Source of the DNA: Mastigias papua | Lineage: Eukaryota; Cnidaria; Scyphozoa; Rhizostomeae; Mastigiidae | Assembly (NCBI GenBank): GCA_964019165.1 | Contig: OZ025272.1 | Span: forward strand, 6,032,993-6,096,992 | Length of the DNA stretch: 64,000 bases | Direction: 5' to 3' | Part shown: piece by piece, positions 1 to 13,790 of the stretch | Layout: each line of letters starts with the position of its first letter | How positions within the stretch are numbered: the first letter of the stretch is position 1 | Notes under the pieces: generated by a model | The model's database searches: none | Told to the model about the DNA's origin: nothing | The model's input: the letters and a program-made list of their open reading frames with translations, nothing else | Program-made: the position numbers and the translations under genes

Positions 1-3000
1 AGCGCCAAACCATAATCTAAGCAGTTTTATGCATTGAATCAAGCACTTTTAATGTGATATGACCATTAAATGTGTAGTCATTGCTGTATTGTCAGTGTTT
101 GCACACATACGTATGTTAGGCCCATTACAGGTAATGATCAATTGTGCAGATACTGTTGTATGGGTGAAATTCTGTGCAAGAGCGTCAATCTCATGCATCA
201 AACGTCTTTTACATCTATGGTTACACCATTCTCAGTAGTTTAGCCAATGCTTCCTACTCATATTGGCTTTAGTCTTTGTTTTTAAAATACATACAGTATA
301 TAGAGCGTTAAAGTGCGTTACATGTGCCAAATTGACAATACTATGCAATGGCTACATTTGACTATAAATGTGTGTGTAATAGCGCGAAACTATAATCTAA
401 GCAGTTTTGTGCATTGAATCAAGCACTTGTAATATGATATGACCATCAGATGTGTAGTCATTGCTGTATTTTCAGTGTTTGCACACATACGTATTTTAGG
501 CCCATTACAGGTAATGGTCAATTGTGCAGATACTGTTGTATGGGTGAACTTCTGTGCAAATGCGTTAATCTCATGCATCAAACGTCGTTTACATCTATGG
601 TTGCACCGATGTCAGTAGTATAGGCAATGCTTCCTACTTATATTAGCTGTAGTTTGTGTTTTTACACTACATACACTATATAGAGCTTAGACGTGCCTTA
701 CATGTGGCAAAGTTGACAATACTATGCAATGGCTACATTTGACTATAAATGTGTGTGTAACAGCGCCAAACCATAATCTAAGCAGTTTAGTGCATTGAAT
801 CAAGCACCTTTAATATGATATGACCATCAGATGTGTAGTAATTGCTGTATTTTCAGTGTTTGCACACATACCTATGTTAGGCCCATTGCAAGTAATGTTA
901 CATTGTGCATATACTGTTGTATGGGTGAAATTCTGTGCAAATGCGTCAATCTCATGCATCAAACGTCTTTTACATGTATTGTTGGACCGTTGTAAGTAGT
1001 TTCGCCAATGCTCCCTACTCATATTAGCTTTAGTCTTTGTTTTTACACTACATACACTATATAGAGCTTCAAGGTGCGTTACATGTGGCAAAATTGACAA
1101 TATTATGAAATGGCCACATCTGATTATAAATGTGTGTGTTACAGCGCCAAACCATAATCTAAGCAGTTTTGTGCATTGAATCAAGCACTTTTAATATGAT
1201 ATGACCATCAGATGTGTAGTAATTGCTGTATTGTCAGTGTTTGCACACATACCTATGTTAGGCCCATTACAGGTAATGTTCAATTGTGCATATACTGTTG
1301 TATGGGTGAACTTCTGTGCAAGTGCGTTAATCTCATGCATCAAACGTCGTTTACATCTATGGTTGCACCGATATCAGTAGGTTAGCCAATGCTTCCTACT
1401 CATATCAGCTTTAGTCTTGCTTTCACACGACATACACTAGTAGAGCTTTAAATTCCTTACATGTGGCAAAATTGACAATACTATGCAATGGCTACATTTG
1501 ACTATAAATGTGTGTGTTACAGCGCCAAACCATAATCTAAGCATTTTTATGCTTTGAATCAAGCACTTTTAATATGATATAACAATCAGATGTAAAGTCA
1601 TTGCTGTATTTTCAGTGTTTGCACACATACGTATTTTAGGCCCATTACAGGTAATGATCAATTGTGCATATACTGTTGTATGGTTGAAATTCTGTGCAAG
1701 TGCGTCAATCTCATGCATCAAACGTCTTTTACATGTATGGTTGGACCGTTGTCAGTAGTTTAGCCAATGCGTCCTACTCATATTAGCTTTAGTCTTTGTC
1801 TTTACACTACATACAGTATATACGGCGTTAAAGTGCGTTACATGTGGCAAAATTGACAATACTATGCAATGGCTACATTTGATTATAAATGTGTGTGTTA
1901 CAGCGCCAAACCATAATCTAAGCAGTTTTGTGCATTGAATCAAGCACTTTTAATATGATATGACCATCAGATGTGTAGTCATTGCTGTATTGTCAGTGTT
2001 TGCACACATACGTATTTTAGGCCCATTACAGGTAATGTTCAATTGTGCATATACTGTTGTATGGTTGAAATTCTGTGCAATTGCGTCAATCTCATGCATC
2101 AAACGTCTTTTACATGTGTGGTTGGACCGTTTTCACTGGTTTAGCCAATGCTTCCTACTCATATTAGCTTTAGTCTTTGTTTTTAATCTACAAACACTAT
2201 ATATATCTTTAAAAAGCTTCAAAAGTGGCAAAATCACAATACTATGCAATGGGTATATTTGACTATAAGTGTGTGTAACAGCGCCAAACCATAATCTAAG
2301 CATTGTTCTGCATTGAATCAAGCACTTGTAATATGATATGATCATCAGATGTGTAGTCATTGCTGTATTGTCAGTGTTTGCACACTTACGTATGTTAGGC
2401 CCATTGCAGGTAATGATCAACTGTGCATATACTATTCTATGATTGAAATTCTGTGCAAGTGCGTCAATCTCATGCATCAAACGTCTGTTACATCTATGGT
2501 TGCACCGTTGTCAGTAGTTTAGCCAATGCCTCCTACTCATATTAGCTTTAGTCTTTGTTTTTACACTACATACACTATATAGAACTTCAAAGTGCGTTAC
2601 ATGTGGCAAAAATGACAATACTATGCAATTGCTACATTTGACTATAAATGTGTGTGTAACATCGCCAAACCATAATCTAAGCAGTTTTGTGCATTGAATC
2701 AAGTACTTTTAATATGATATGACCATCAGATGTGTATTTATTGCTGTATTGTCAGTTTTTGCACACATACGTATTTTAAGCCCATTACAGGTAATGATCA
2801 ATTGTGCATATACTGTTGTATGGTTGAAATTCTGTGCAAGTGCGTCAATCTCATGCATCAAACGTCTTTTACATGTATTGTTGGACCGTTGTCAGTAGGT
2901 TAGCCAATGCTTCCTACTCATATTAGCTTTAGTCTTTGTTTTTACACTACATACACTATATAGAGCTTTAAACTGCCTTACATGTGGCAAAATTGACAAT

Positions 3001-5180
3001 ACTATGCAATGGCTACATTTGACTATAAGTATGTGAGTAACAGCGCCAAATCATAATCTAAGCAGTTTTTTGCATTGAATCAAGCACATTTAATATGATA
3101 TGACCATCAGATTTGTAGTCATTGCTGTATTGTCAGTGTTTGCACACATACGTATGTTAGGCCCATTACAGGTAATGTTCAATTGTGCATATACTGTTGT
3201 ATGGTTGAAATTCTATGCAAGTGCGTCAATCTCATGCATCAAACGTCTTTTACATGTATGGTTGCACCGTTGTTAGTAGTTTAGCTAATGCCTTCTACTC
3301 ATATTAGCTTTAGTCTTTGCTTTTACACTACATACACTATATAGAGCTTTAAAGTGCCTTACATTTGGCAAAATTGACAATACTATGCAATGGCTACATT
3401 TGACTATAAATGTGTGTGTTACATCGCCAAACCATAATCTAAGCATTTTTGTGCATTGAATCAAGCACTTTTAATATGATATGACCATCAGATGTGTAGT
3501 CATCGCTGTATTGTCAGTGTTTCCACACATACGTATTTAAAGTCCATTACAGGTAATGATCAATTGTGCATATACTGTTGTATGATTGAATTTCTGTGCA
3601 GGTGCGTCAATCTCATGCATCAAACGTCTGTTACATCTATGGTTGGACCGTTGTCATTAGTTTAGCCAATGCCTCCTACTCATATTAGCTTTAGTCTTTG
3701 TTTTTACACTAAATAACCTATATAGAGCTTTAAAGTGCCTTACATGTGGCAAAATTGACAATACAATGCAATGGCTACATTTGACTATAAATGTGTGTGT
3801 AACAGCGCCAAACCATAATCTAAGCATTTTTGTGCATTGAATCAAGCACTTTTAATATGATATGACTATCAGATGTATAGTCATTGCTGTATTTTCAGTG
3901 TTTGCACACATACGTATGTTTGGCCCCATTATAGGTAATGATCAATTGTGCATATATTGGTGTATGGTTGAAATTCTGTGCAAGTGCGTCAATCTCATGC
4001 ATCAAACGTTTTTTACATGTATTGTTGGACCGTTGTCACTAGTTCAGCCAATGCTTCCTACTCATATTAGCTTTAGTCTTTGTTTTTACACTACATACAC
4101 TATATAGTGCTTTAAAGTGCGTTACATGTGGCAAAATTGACAATACTATGGAATGGCTACATTTGACTATAATTGTGTGTGTTACAGCGCCAAACCATAA
4201 TCTAAGCAGTTTTGTGCATTGAATCAAGCACTTTTAATATGATATGACCATCAGATGTGTAGTCATTGCTGTATTTTCAGTGTTTCCACACATACGTATG
4301 TTAGGCCCATTACAGGTAATGTTCAATTGTGCATATACTGTTGTATGGTTGAAATTCTGTGCAAGTGCGTCAATCTCATGCATCAAACGTCTTTTACATG
4401 TATTGTTGGACCGTTGTCAGTAGTTTAGCGAATGACTCCTACTCATATTGGCTTTAGTCTTTGTTTTTAATCTACATACAGTATATAGAGCGTTAAAGTG
4501 CGTTACATGTGGCAAAATTGACAATACTATGCAATGGCTATATTTGACTATAAATGTGTGTGTTACAGCGCCAAACCATAACCTAAGCAATTTTGTGCAT
4601 TGAATCAAGCACATTTAATATGATATGACCATCAGATGTGTAGTGATTGCTGTATTTTCAGTGTTTGCACACATACGTATTTTAGGCCCATTACAGGTAA
4701 TGATCAATTGCGCATATACTGTTGTATGGTTGAAATTCTGTGCAAATGCGTCAATCTCATGCATCAAACGTCTTTTACATCTATGGTTGCACCGATGTCA
4801 GTAGGTTAGCCAATGCTTCCTACTCATATTAGCTTTAGTCTTTGTTTTTACACTACATACACTATATAGAGCTTAAAAAAGCCTTACATGTGGCAAAATT
4901 GACAATACTATGCAATGGCTACATTTGACTATAAATGTGTGTGTAAAATCGCAAAACCATATTCTAAGCAGTTTTGTGCATTGAATCAAGCACTTTTAAT
5001 ATGATATGACCATCAGATGTGTAGTCATTGCTGTATTGTCAGTGTTTGCACACATACGTATTTTAGGCCCATTACAGGTAATGATCAATTGTGTATATAC
5101 TGTTGTATGGTTGAAATTCTGTGCAAATGCGTCAATCTCATGCATCAAGCGTCTTTTACATGTATTGTTGGACTGTTTTA
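1..5180. repeat. Diverged left part of the array, no clear local higher-order repeat
   Basis: These roughly 13 to 14 monomers differ from one another more than those further right and show private indels: units of 380, 378 and 378 bp occur among the first six. Examples are the 3-bp shortening near 1,427-1,450 and the heavily altered stretch at 2,199-2,272. No block of several monomers is repeated next to itself here by eye. One monomer near 3.1-3.4 kb, with markers 'ttctatgcaag' and 'gttagtagtttagctaatg', recurs near 10.4-10.6 kb, so it has taken part in longer-range exchange. Many copies carry 'gtatgttag' where later domains carry 'gtattttag'. Confidence 0.75.
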
Positions 5181-5376
5181 AGTAGTTTAGCCAATGCGTC
5201 CTACTCATATTGTCTGTAGTCTTTAGTTTTACACTACATAGAGTATATAGAGCGTTAAAGTGCGTTACATGTGGCAAAATTGACAATACTATGCAATGGC
5301 TACATTTGACTATAAATGTGTGTGTTACAGCGCCAAACCATAACCTAAGCAGTTTTGTGCATTGAATCAAGCACAT
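4996..5376 (-). other. Longest fused open frame of the satellite (126 codons), judged non-coding
   Basis: This frame covers almost one whole monomer because the usual TGA after 'LNY' is lost here: the plus strand has 'ttaagtagtttag' instead of 'gtcagtagtttag'. It then reads on in the same frame through the segment that gives LMHEIDAFAQNF. A similar read-through occurs at 810-1,184. At 25,750-26,100 and 60,003-60,353 the other usual stop, TAA after 'ISY', is lost instead. No copy I examined loses both, so no multi-monomer protein is encoded. The product is unrecognised and there is no sign of expression. Confidence 0.8.
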
Positions 5377-8300
5377 TTAATATGATATGACCATCAGCTG
5401 TGTAGTGATTGCTGTATTGTCAGTGTTTGCACACATACGTACTTTAGGCCCATAACAGGTAATGATCAATTATGCATATACTGTTGTATGGTTGAAATTC
5501 TGTGCAAATGCGTCAATCTCATGCATCAAACGTCTTTTACATCTTTGGTTGGAACGATGTCAGTAGTGTAGCAAATGCTTCCTACTCATATTAGCTTTAG
5601 TCTTTGTTTTTACACTACATACACTATATAGAGATTTAAAGGGCCTTACATGTGGCAAAATTGACAATACTATGCAATGGCTACATTTGACTATAAATGT
5701 GTGTGTAACATCGCCAAACCATAGTCTAAGCAGTTTTGTGCATTGAGTCAAGCACTTTTAATATGATATGACCATCAGATGTGTAGTCATTGCTGTATTG
5801 TCAGTGTTTGCACACATACGTATTTTAAGCCCATTACAGGTAATGATCAATTGTGCATATACTGTTGTATGGTTGAAATTCTGTGCAAGTGCGTCAATCT
5901 CATGCATCAAATGTCTTTTACGTGTATTGTTGGATCGTTGTCAGTAGTTTAGCCAATGCTTCCTACTCATATTAGCTTTAGTCTTTGATTTTACACTACA
6001 TACACTATATAGAGGTTTAAAGTGCGTTACATGTGGCAAAATTGACAATACTATGCAATGGCTACATTTGACTATAAATGTGTGTGTTACAGCGCCAAAC
6101 CATACTCTAAGCATTTTTGTGCATTGCGTCAAGCACTTTTAATATGATGTGACCATCAGATGTGTAGTCATTGCTGTATTGTCAGTGTTTGCACACATAC
6201 GTATTTTAGGCCCATTACAGGTAATGATCAATTGTGCATATACTGTTGTATGGTTTTAATATTCTGTGCAAATGCGTCAATCTCATGCATCAAACGTCTT
6301 TTACATCTTTGGTTGCAACGATGTCAGTAGTTTAGCCAATGCTTCCTACTCATATTAGCTTTAGTCTTTGGTTTTACACTTAAGACACTATATAGAGCTT
6401 AAAAAAGCCTTACATGTGGCAAAATTGACAATACTATGCAATGGCTACATTTGACTATAAATGTGTGTGTAACAGCGCCAAACAATAGTCTAAGCAGTTT
6501 TGTGCATTGAATCAAGCACCTTTAATATGATATGACAATAAGATGTGTAGTCATTGCTGTATTTTGAGTGATTGGACACATACGTATTGTAGGCCCATTA
6601 CAGGTAATGATCAATTGTGCATATACTGTTGTATGGTTGAAATTCTGTGCAAGTGCGTCAATCTCATGCATCAAACGTCTTTTACATGTATGGTTGGACC
6701 GTTGTCAGTAGTTTAGCCAATGCTTCCTACTCATATTAGCTTTAGTCTTTGTTTTTACACTACATACAGTATATAGAGCGTTAAAGTGCGTTACATGTGC
6801 CACAATTGACAATACTATGCAATGGCTACATTTGACTATAAATGTGTGTGTTACAGCGCCAAACCATACCCTAAGCAGTTGTGTGCATTGAATCAAGCAC
6901 ATTTAATATGATATGACCATCAGATGTGTAGTCATTGCTGTATTGTCAGTGTATGCACACATACGTATTTTAGGCCCATTACAGGTAATGTTCAATTGTG
7001 CATATACTGTTGTATGGTTGAAATTCTGTGCAAGTGCGTCAATCTCATGCATCAAACGTCTTTTACATGTATTGTTGTACCGTTGTCAGTAGTTTAGCCA
7101 ATGCTTCCTACTCATATTGGCTTTAGTCTTTGTTTTTACACTACATAGAGTATATAGAGCGGTAAAGTGCCTTACATGTGGCAAAATTGACAATACTATG
7201 CAATGGCTACATTTGACTATAAATGTGTGTGTAAAATCGCCAAACCATAGTCTAAGCAGTTTTGTGCATTGAGTCAAGCACTTTTAATATGATATAACCA
7301 TCAGATGTGTAATCATTGCTGTATTGTCAGTGTTTGCACACATACGTATTTTAGGCCCATTACAGGTAATGATCAATTGTGCATATACTGTTGTATGACT
7401 GAAATTCACTGCAAAAGCGTCAATCTCATGCATCAAACGTCGTTTATATCTATGGTTGCACCGATGTCAGTAGTTTAGCCACTGCCTCCTACTCATATTG
7501 GCTTTAGTCTTTGTTTTTACACTACATACACTATATAGAGCTTTAAAGTGCCTTACATGTGGCAAAATTGACAATACTATGTAATGGCTACATTTGACTA
7601 TAAATTTGTTTGTCACATCGCCAAACCATAATCTAAGCTGTTTTGTGCTTTGAATCAAGCACTTTTAATATGATATGACCATCAGATGTGTAGTCATTGC
7701 TGTATTTTCAGTGTTTGCACACATACGCATTTTAGGCCCATTACAGGTAATGATCAACTGTGGATATACTGTTGTATGATTGAAATTCTGTGCAAGTGCG
7801 TCAATCTCATGCATCAAACGTCTTTTACATGTATTGTTGGACCGTTGTCACTGGTTTAGCCAATGCTTCCAACTCATATTAGCTTTAGTCTTTGTTTTTA
7901 CACTACATACACTATATAGAGCTTTAAAGTGCCTTACATTTGGCAAAATTGACAATACTATGCAATGGCTACATTTGACTATAAATGTGTGTGTTACAGC
8001 GCCAAACCATAATCTAAGCATTTTTGTGCATTGAATCAAGCACTTTTAATATGATATGACCATCAGATGTGCAGTCATTGCTGTATTGTCAGTGTTTGCA
8101 CACATACGTATTTTAGGCCCATTACAGGTAATGATCAATTGTGCATATACTGTTGTATGGGTGAAATTCTGTGCAAGTGCGTCAATCAAATGCATCAAAC
8201 GTCTTTTACAAGTATTGCTGGACCGTTGTCAGTAGGTTAGCCAATGCTTCAAACTCATATTAGCTTTAGTCGTTGGTTTTACACTACATCCACTATATAG

Positions 8301-10291
8301 AGCTTTAAAGTGCGTTACATGTGGCAAAATTGACAATACTATGCAATGGCTACATTTGACTATAAATGTGTGTGTTACAGCGCCAAATCATAATCTAAGC
8401 AGTTTTGTGCATTGAATCAAGCACTTTTAATATGATATGACCATCACATGTGTAGTCATTGCTGTATTTTCAGTGTTTGCACACATACGTATGTTAGGCC
8501 CATTACAGGTAATGTTCAATTGTGCATATACTGTTGTATGGTTGAAATTCTGTAGAAGTGCGTCAATCTCATGCATCAAACGTCTTTTACATGTATTGTT
8601 GGACCGTTGTCACTAGTTCAGCCAATGCTTCTACTCATATTAGCTTTAGTCTTTGTTTTTACACTACATACACTCTATAGTGCTTTAAAGTGCGTTACAT
8701 GTGGCAAAAATGACAATACTATGCAATGGCTACATTTGACTATAAATGTGTGTGTTACAGCGCCAAATCATAATCTAAGCAGTTTTGTGCATTGAATCAA
8801 GCACTTTTAATATGATATGACCATCAGATGTGTAGTCATTGCTGTATTTTCAGTGTTTGCACACATACGTATGTTAGGCCCATTACAGGTAATGTTCAAT
8901 TGTGCATATACTGTTGTATGGTTGAAATTCTGTGCAAGTGCGTCAATCTCATGCATCAAACGTCTTTTACATGTATGGTAGGACCGTTGTCAGTAGTTTA
9001 GCCAATGCGTCCTACTCATATTCTCTGTAGTCTTTAGTTTTACACTACATACAGTATATAGAGCGTTAAAGTGCGTTACATGTGGCAAAATTGACAATAC
9101 TATGCAATGGCTACATTTGACTATAAATGTGTGTGTTACAGCGCCAAACCATAACCTAAGCAGTTTTGTGCATTGATTCAAGCACATTTAATATGATATG
9201 ACCATCAGATGTGTAGTCATTGCTGTATTGTCAGTGTTTGCACACATACGTACTTTAGGCCCATAACAGGTAATGATCAATTATGCATATACTGTTGTAT
9301 GGTTGAAATTCTGTGCAAATGCGTCAATCTCATGCATCAAACGTCTTTTACATCTTTGGTTGGAACGATGTCAGTAGTGTAGCAAATGCTTCCTACTCAT
9401 ATTAGCTTTAGTCTTTGTTTTTACACTACATACACTATATAGAGATTTAAAGGGCCTTACATGTGGCAAAATTGACAATACTATGCAATGGCTACATTTG
9501 ACTATAAATGTGTGTGTAAAATCGCCAAACCATAGTCTAAGCAGTTTTGTGCATTGAGTCAAGCACTTTTAATATGATATGACCATCAGATGTGTAGTCA
9601 TTGCTGTATTGTCAGTGTTTGCACACATACGTATTTTAAGCCCATTACAGGTAATGATCAATTGTGCATATACTGTTGTATGGTTGAAATTCTGTGCAAG
9701 TGCGTCAATCTCATGCATCAAATGTCTTTTACGTGTATTGTTGGATCGTTGTCAGTAGTTTAGCCAATGCTTCCTACTCATATTACCTTTAGTCTTTGAT
9801 TTTACACTACATACACTATATAGAGGTTTAAAGTGCGTTACATGTGGCAAAATTGACAATACTATGCAATGGCTACATTTGACTATAAATGTGTGTGTTA
9901 CAGCGCCAAACGATACTCTAAGCATTTTTGTGCATTGCGTCAAGCACTTTTAATATGATATGACCATCAGATGTGTAGTCATTGCTGTATTGTCAGTGTT
10001 TGCACACATACGTATTTTAGGCCCATTACAGGTAATGATCAATTGTGCATATACTGTTGTATGGTTTTAATATTCTGTGCAAATGCGTCAATCTCATGCA
10101 TCAAACGTCTTTTACATCTTTGGTTGCAACGATGTCAGTAGTTTAGCCAATGCTTCCTACTCATATTAGCTTTAGTCTTTGGTTTTACACTTAAGACACT
10201 ATATAGAGCTTAAAAAAGCCTTACATTTGGCAAAATTGACAATACTATGCAATGGCTACATTTGACTATAAATGTGTGTGTAACAGCGCCA
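5185..10291. repeat. Ten-monomer-spaced duplicate block (3,811 bp)
   Basis: The block at about 5,185-6,480 recurs at about 8,996-10,291, an offset of 3,811 bp or ten monomers plus 1 bp. Shared rare markers include 'aatgcgtcctactcatatt', 'tttaggcccataacagg', 'gagatttaaagggcc', the CpG-swapped 'aaatgtcttttacgtg' and the extra bases in 'atggttttaatattctg' (6,252 and 10,063). The copies differ at scattered sites, for example 'tattgtctg' against 'tattctctg'. The intervening monomers are not part of this pair. Confidence 0.85.
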
Positions 10292-13200
10292 AACAATAGT
10301 CTAAGCAGTTGTGTGCATTGAATCAAGCACCTTTAATATGATATGACCATCAGATGTGTAGTCATTGCTGTATTGTCAGTGTTTGCACACATACGTATGT
10401 TAGGCCCATTACAGGTAATGTTCAATTGTGCATATACTGTTGTATGGTTGAAATTCTATGCAAGTGCGTCAATCTCATGCATCAAACGTCTTTTACATGT
10501 ATGGTTGCACCGTTGTTAGTAGTTTAGCTAATGCCTTCTACTCATATTAGCTTTAGTCTTTGCTTTTACACTACATACACTATATAGAGCTTTAAAGTGC
10601 TTAACATGAGGCAAAATTGACAATACTATTGAATGGCTACAATTGACTATAAATGTGTGTGTTACATAACAAAACCATAATCTACGCAGTTTTGTGCATT
10701 GAATCAAGCACTTTTAATATGATATGACCATCAGATGTGTAGTCATTGCTGTATTTTCAGTGTTTGCACACATACGTAGTTTAGGCCCATTACAGGTAAT
10801 GTTCTATTGTGCATATACTGTTGTATGGGTGAACTTCTGTGCAAGTGCGTCAATCTCATGCATCAAACGTCGTTTATATCTATGGTTGCACCGATGTCAG
10901 TAGTTTAGCCACTGCCTCCTACTCATATTGGCTTTAGTCTTTGTTTTTACACTACATACACTATATAGAGCTTTAAAGTGCCTTACATGTGGCAAAATTG
11001 ACAATACTATGTAATGGCTACATTTGACTATAAATTTGTTTGTCACATCGCCAAACCATAATCTAAGCTGTTTTGTGCTTTGAATCAAGCACTTTTAATA
11101 TGATATGACCATCAGATGTGTAGTCATTGCTGTATTTTCAGTGTTTGCACGCATACGCATTTTAGGCCCATTACAGGTAATGATCAACTGTGGATATACT
11201 GTTGTATGATTGAAATTCTGTGCAAGTGCGTCAATCTCATGCATCAAACGTCTTTTACATGTATTGTTGGACCGTTGTCACTGGTGTAGCCAATGCTTCC
11301 AACTCATATTAGCTTTAGTCTTTGTTTTTACACTACATACACTATATAGAGCTTTAAAGTGCCTTACATTTGGCAAAATTGACAATACTATGCAATGGCT
11401 ACATTTGACTATAAATGTGTGTGTTACAGCGCCAAACCATAATCTAAGCATTTTTGTGCATTGAATCAAGCACTTTTAATATGATATGACCATCAGATGT
11501 GCAGTCATTGCTGTATTGTCAGTGTTTGCACACATACGTATTTTAGGCCCATTACAGGTAATGATCAATTGTGCATATACTGTTGTATGGGTGAAATTCT
11601 GTGCAAGTGCGTCAATCAAATGCATCAAACGTCTTTTACAAGTATGGCTGGACCGTTGTCAGTAGGTTAGCCAATGCTTCAAACTCATATTAGCTTTAGT
11701 CGTTGGTTTTACACTACATCCACTATATAGAGCTTTAAAGTGCGTTACATGTGGCAAAATTGACAATACTATGCAATGGCTACATTTGACTATAAATGTG
11801 TGTGTTACAGCGCCAAATCATAATCTAAGCAGTTTTGTGCATTGAATCAAGCACTTTTAATATGATATGACCATCACATGTGTAGTCATTGCTGTATTTT
11901 CAGTGTTTGCACACATACGTATGTTAGGCCCATTACAGGTAATGTTCAATTGTGCATATACTGTTGTATGGTTGAAATTCTGTAGAAGTGCGTCAATCTC
12001 ATGCATCAAACGTCTTTTACATGTATTGTTGGACCGTTGTCACTAGTTCAGCCAATGCTTCTACTCATATTAGCTTTAGTCTTTGTTTTTACACTACATA
12101 CACTCTATAGTGCTTTAAAGTGCGTTACATGTGGCAAAAATGACAATACTATGCAATGGCTACATTTGACTATAAATGTGTGTGTTACAGCGCCAAATCA
12201 TAATCTAAGCAGTTTTGTGCATTGAATCAAGCACTTTTAATATGATATGACCATCAGATGTGTAGTCATTGCTGTATTTTCAGTGTTTGCACACATACGT
12301 ATGTTAGGCCCATTACAGGTAATGTTCAATTGTGCATATACTGTTGTATGGTTGAAATTCTGTGCAAGTGCGTCAATCTCATGCATCAAACGTCTTTTAC
12401 ATGTATGGTTGGACCGTTGTCAGTAGTTTAGCCAATGCGTCCTACTCATATTCTCTGTAGTCTTTAGTTTTACACTACATACAGTATATAGAGCGTTAAA
12501 GTGCGTTACATGTGGCAAAATTGACAATACTATGCAATGGCTACATTTGACTATAAATGTGTGTGTTACAGCGCCAAACCATAACCTAAGCAGTTTTGTG
12601 CATTGATTCAAGCACATTTAATATGATATGACCATCAGATGTGTAGTCATTGCTGTATTGTCAGTGTTTGCACACATACGTACTTTAGGCCCATAACAGG
12701 TAATGATCAATTATGCATATACTGTTGTATGGTTGAAATTCTGTGCAAATGCGTCAATCTCATGCATCAAACGTCTTTTACATCTTTGGTTGGAACGATG
12801 TCAGTAGTGTAGCAAATGCTTCCTACTCATATTAGCTTTAGTCTTTGTTTTTACACTACATACACTATATAGAGATTTAAAGGGCCTTACATGTGGCAAA
12901 ATTGACAATACTATGCAATGGCTACATTTGACTATAAATGTGTGTGTAAAATCGCCAAACCATAGTCTAAGCAGTTTTGTGCATTGAGTCAAGCACTTTT
13001 AATATGATATGACCATCAGATGTGTAGTCATTGCTGTATTGTCAGTGTTTGCACACATACGTATTTTAAGCCCATTACAGGTAATGATCAATTGTGCATA
13101 TACTGTTGTATGGTTGAAATTCTGTGCAAGTGCGTCAATCTCATGCATCAAATGTCTTTTACGTGTATTGTTGGATCGTTGTCAGTAGTTTAGCCAATGC

Positions 13201-13790
13201 TTCCTACTCATATTACCTTTAGTCTTTGATTTTACACTACATACACTATATAGAGGTTTAAAGTGCGTTACATGTGGCAAAATTGACAATACTATGCAAT
13301 GGCTACATTTGACTATAAATGTGTGTGTTACAGCGCCAAATCATAATCTAAGCAGTTTTGTGCATTGCGTCAAGCACTTTTAATATGATATGACCATCAG
13401 ATGTGTAGTCATTGCTGTATTGTCAGTGTTTGCACACATACGTATTTTAGGCCCATTACAGGTAATGATCAATTGTGCATATACTGTTGTATGGTTTTAA
13501 TATTCTGTGCAAATGCGTCAATCTCATGCATCAAACGTCTTTTACATCTTTGGTTGCAACGATGTCAGTAGTTTAGCCAATGCTTCCTACTCATATTAGC
13601 TTTAGTCTTTGGTTTTACACTTAAGACACTATATAGAGCTTAAAAAAGCCTTACATTTGGCAAAATTGACAATACTATGCAATGGCTACATTTGACTATA
13701 AATGTGTGTGTAACAGCGCCAAACAATAGTCTAAGCAGTTGTGTGCATTGAATCAAGCACCTTTAATATGATATGACCATCAGATGTGTA
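7420..13790. repeat. Nine-monomer higher-order duplication (3,430 bp offset)
   Basis: About 7,420-10,360 recurs at about 10,850-13,790 with offset 3,430 bp. Markers kept at that spacing include 'gtttatatctatgg' with 'gccactgcctcc' (7,440/10,870), 'ttgtttgtcacatcg' (7,608/11,038), 'caaatgcatcaaacg' with 'ttcaaactc' (8,187/11,617), and 'tgtagaagtgcg' (8,552/11,982). The left edge is sharp: just before it the copies differ ('tgactgaaattcactgc' against 'tgggtgaacttctgtgc'). The copies are nearly identical, so the duplication is recent relative to monomer divergence. A small patch near 13,331 differs from 9,901, suggesting later conversion. Confidence 0.9.
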
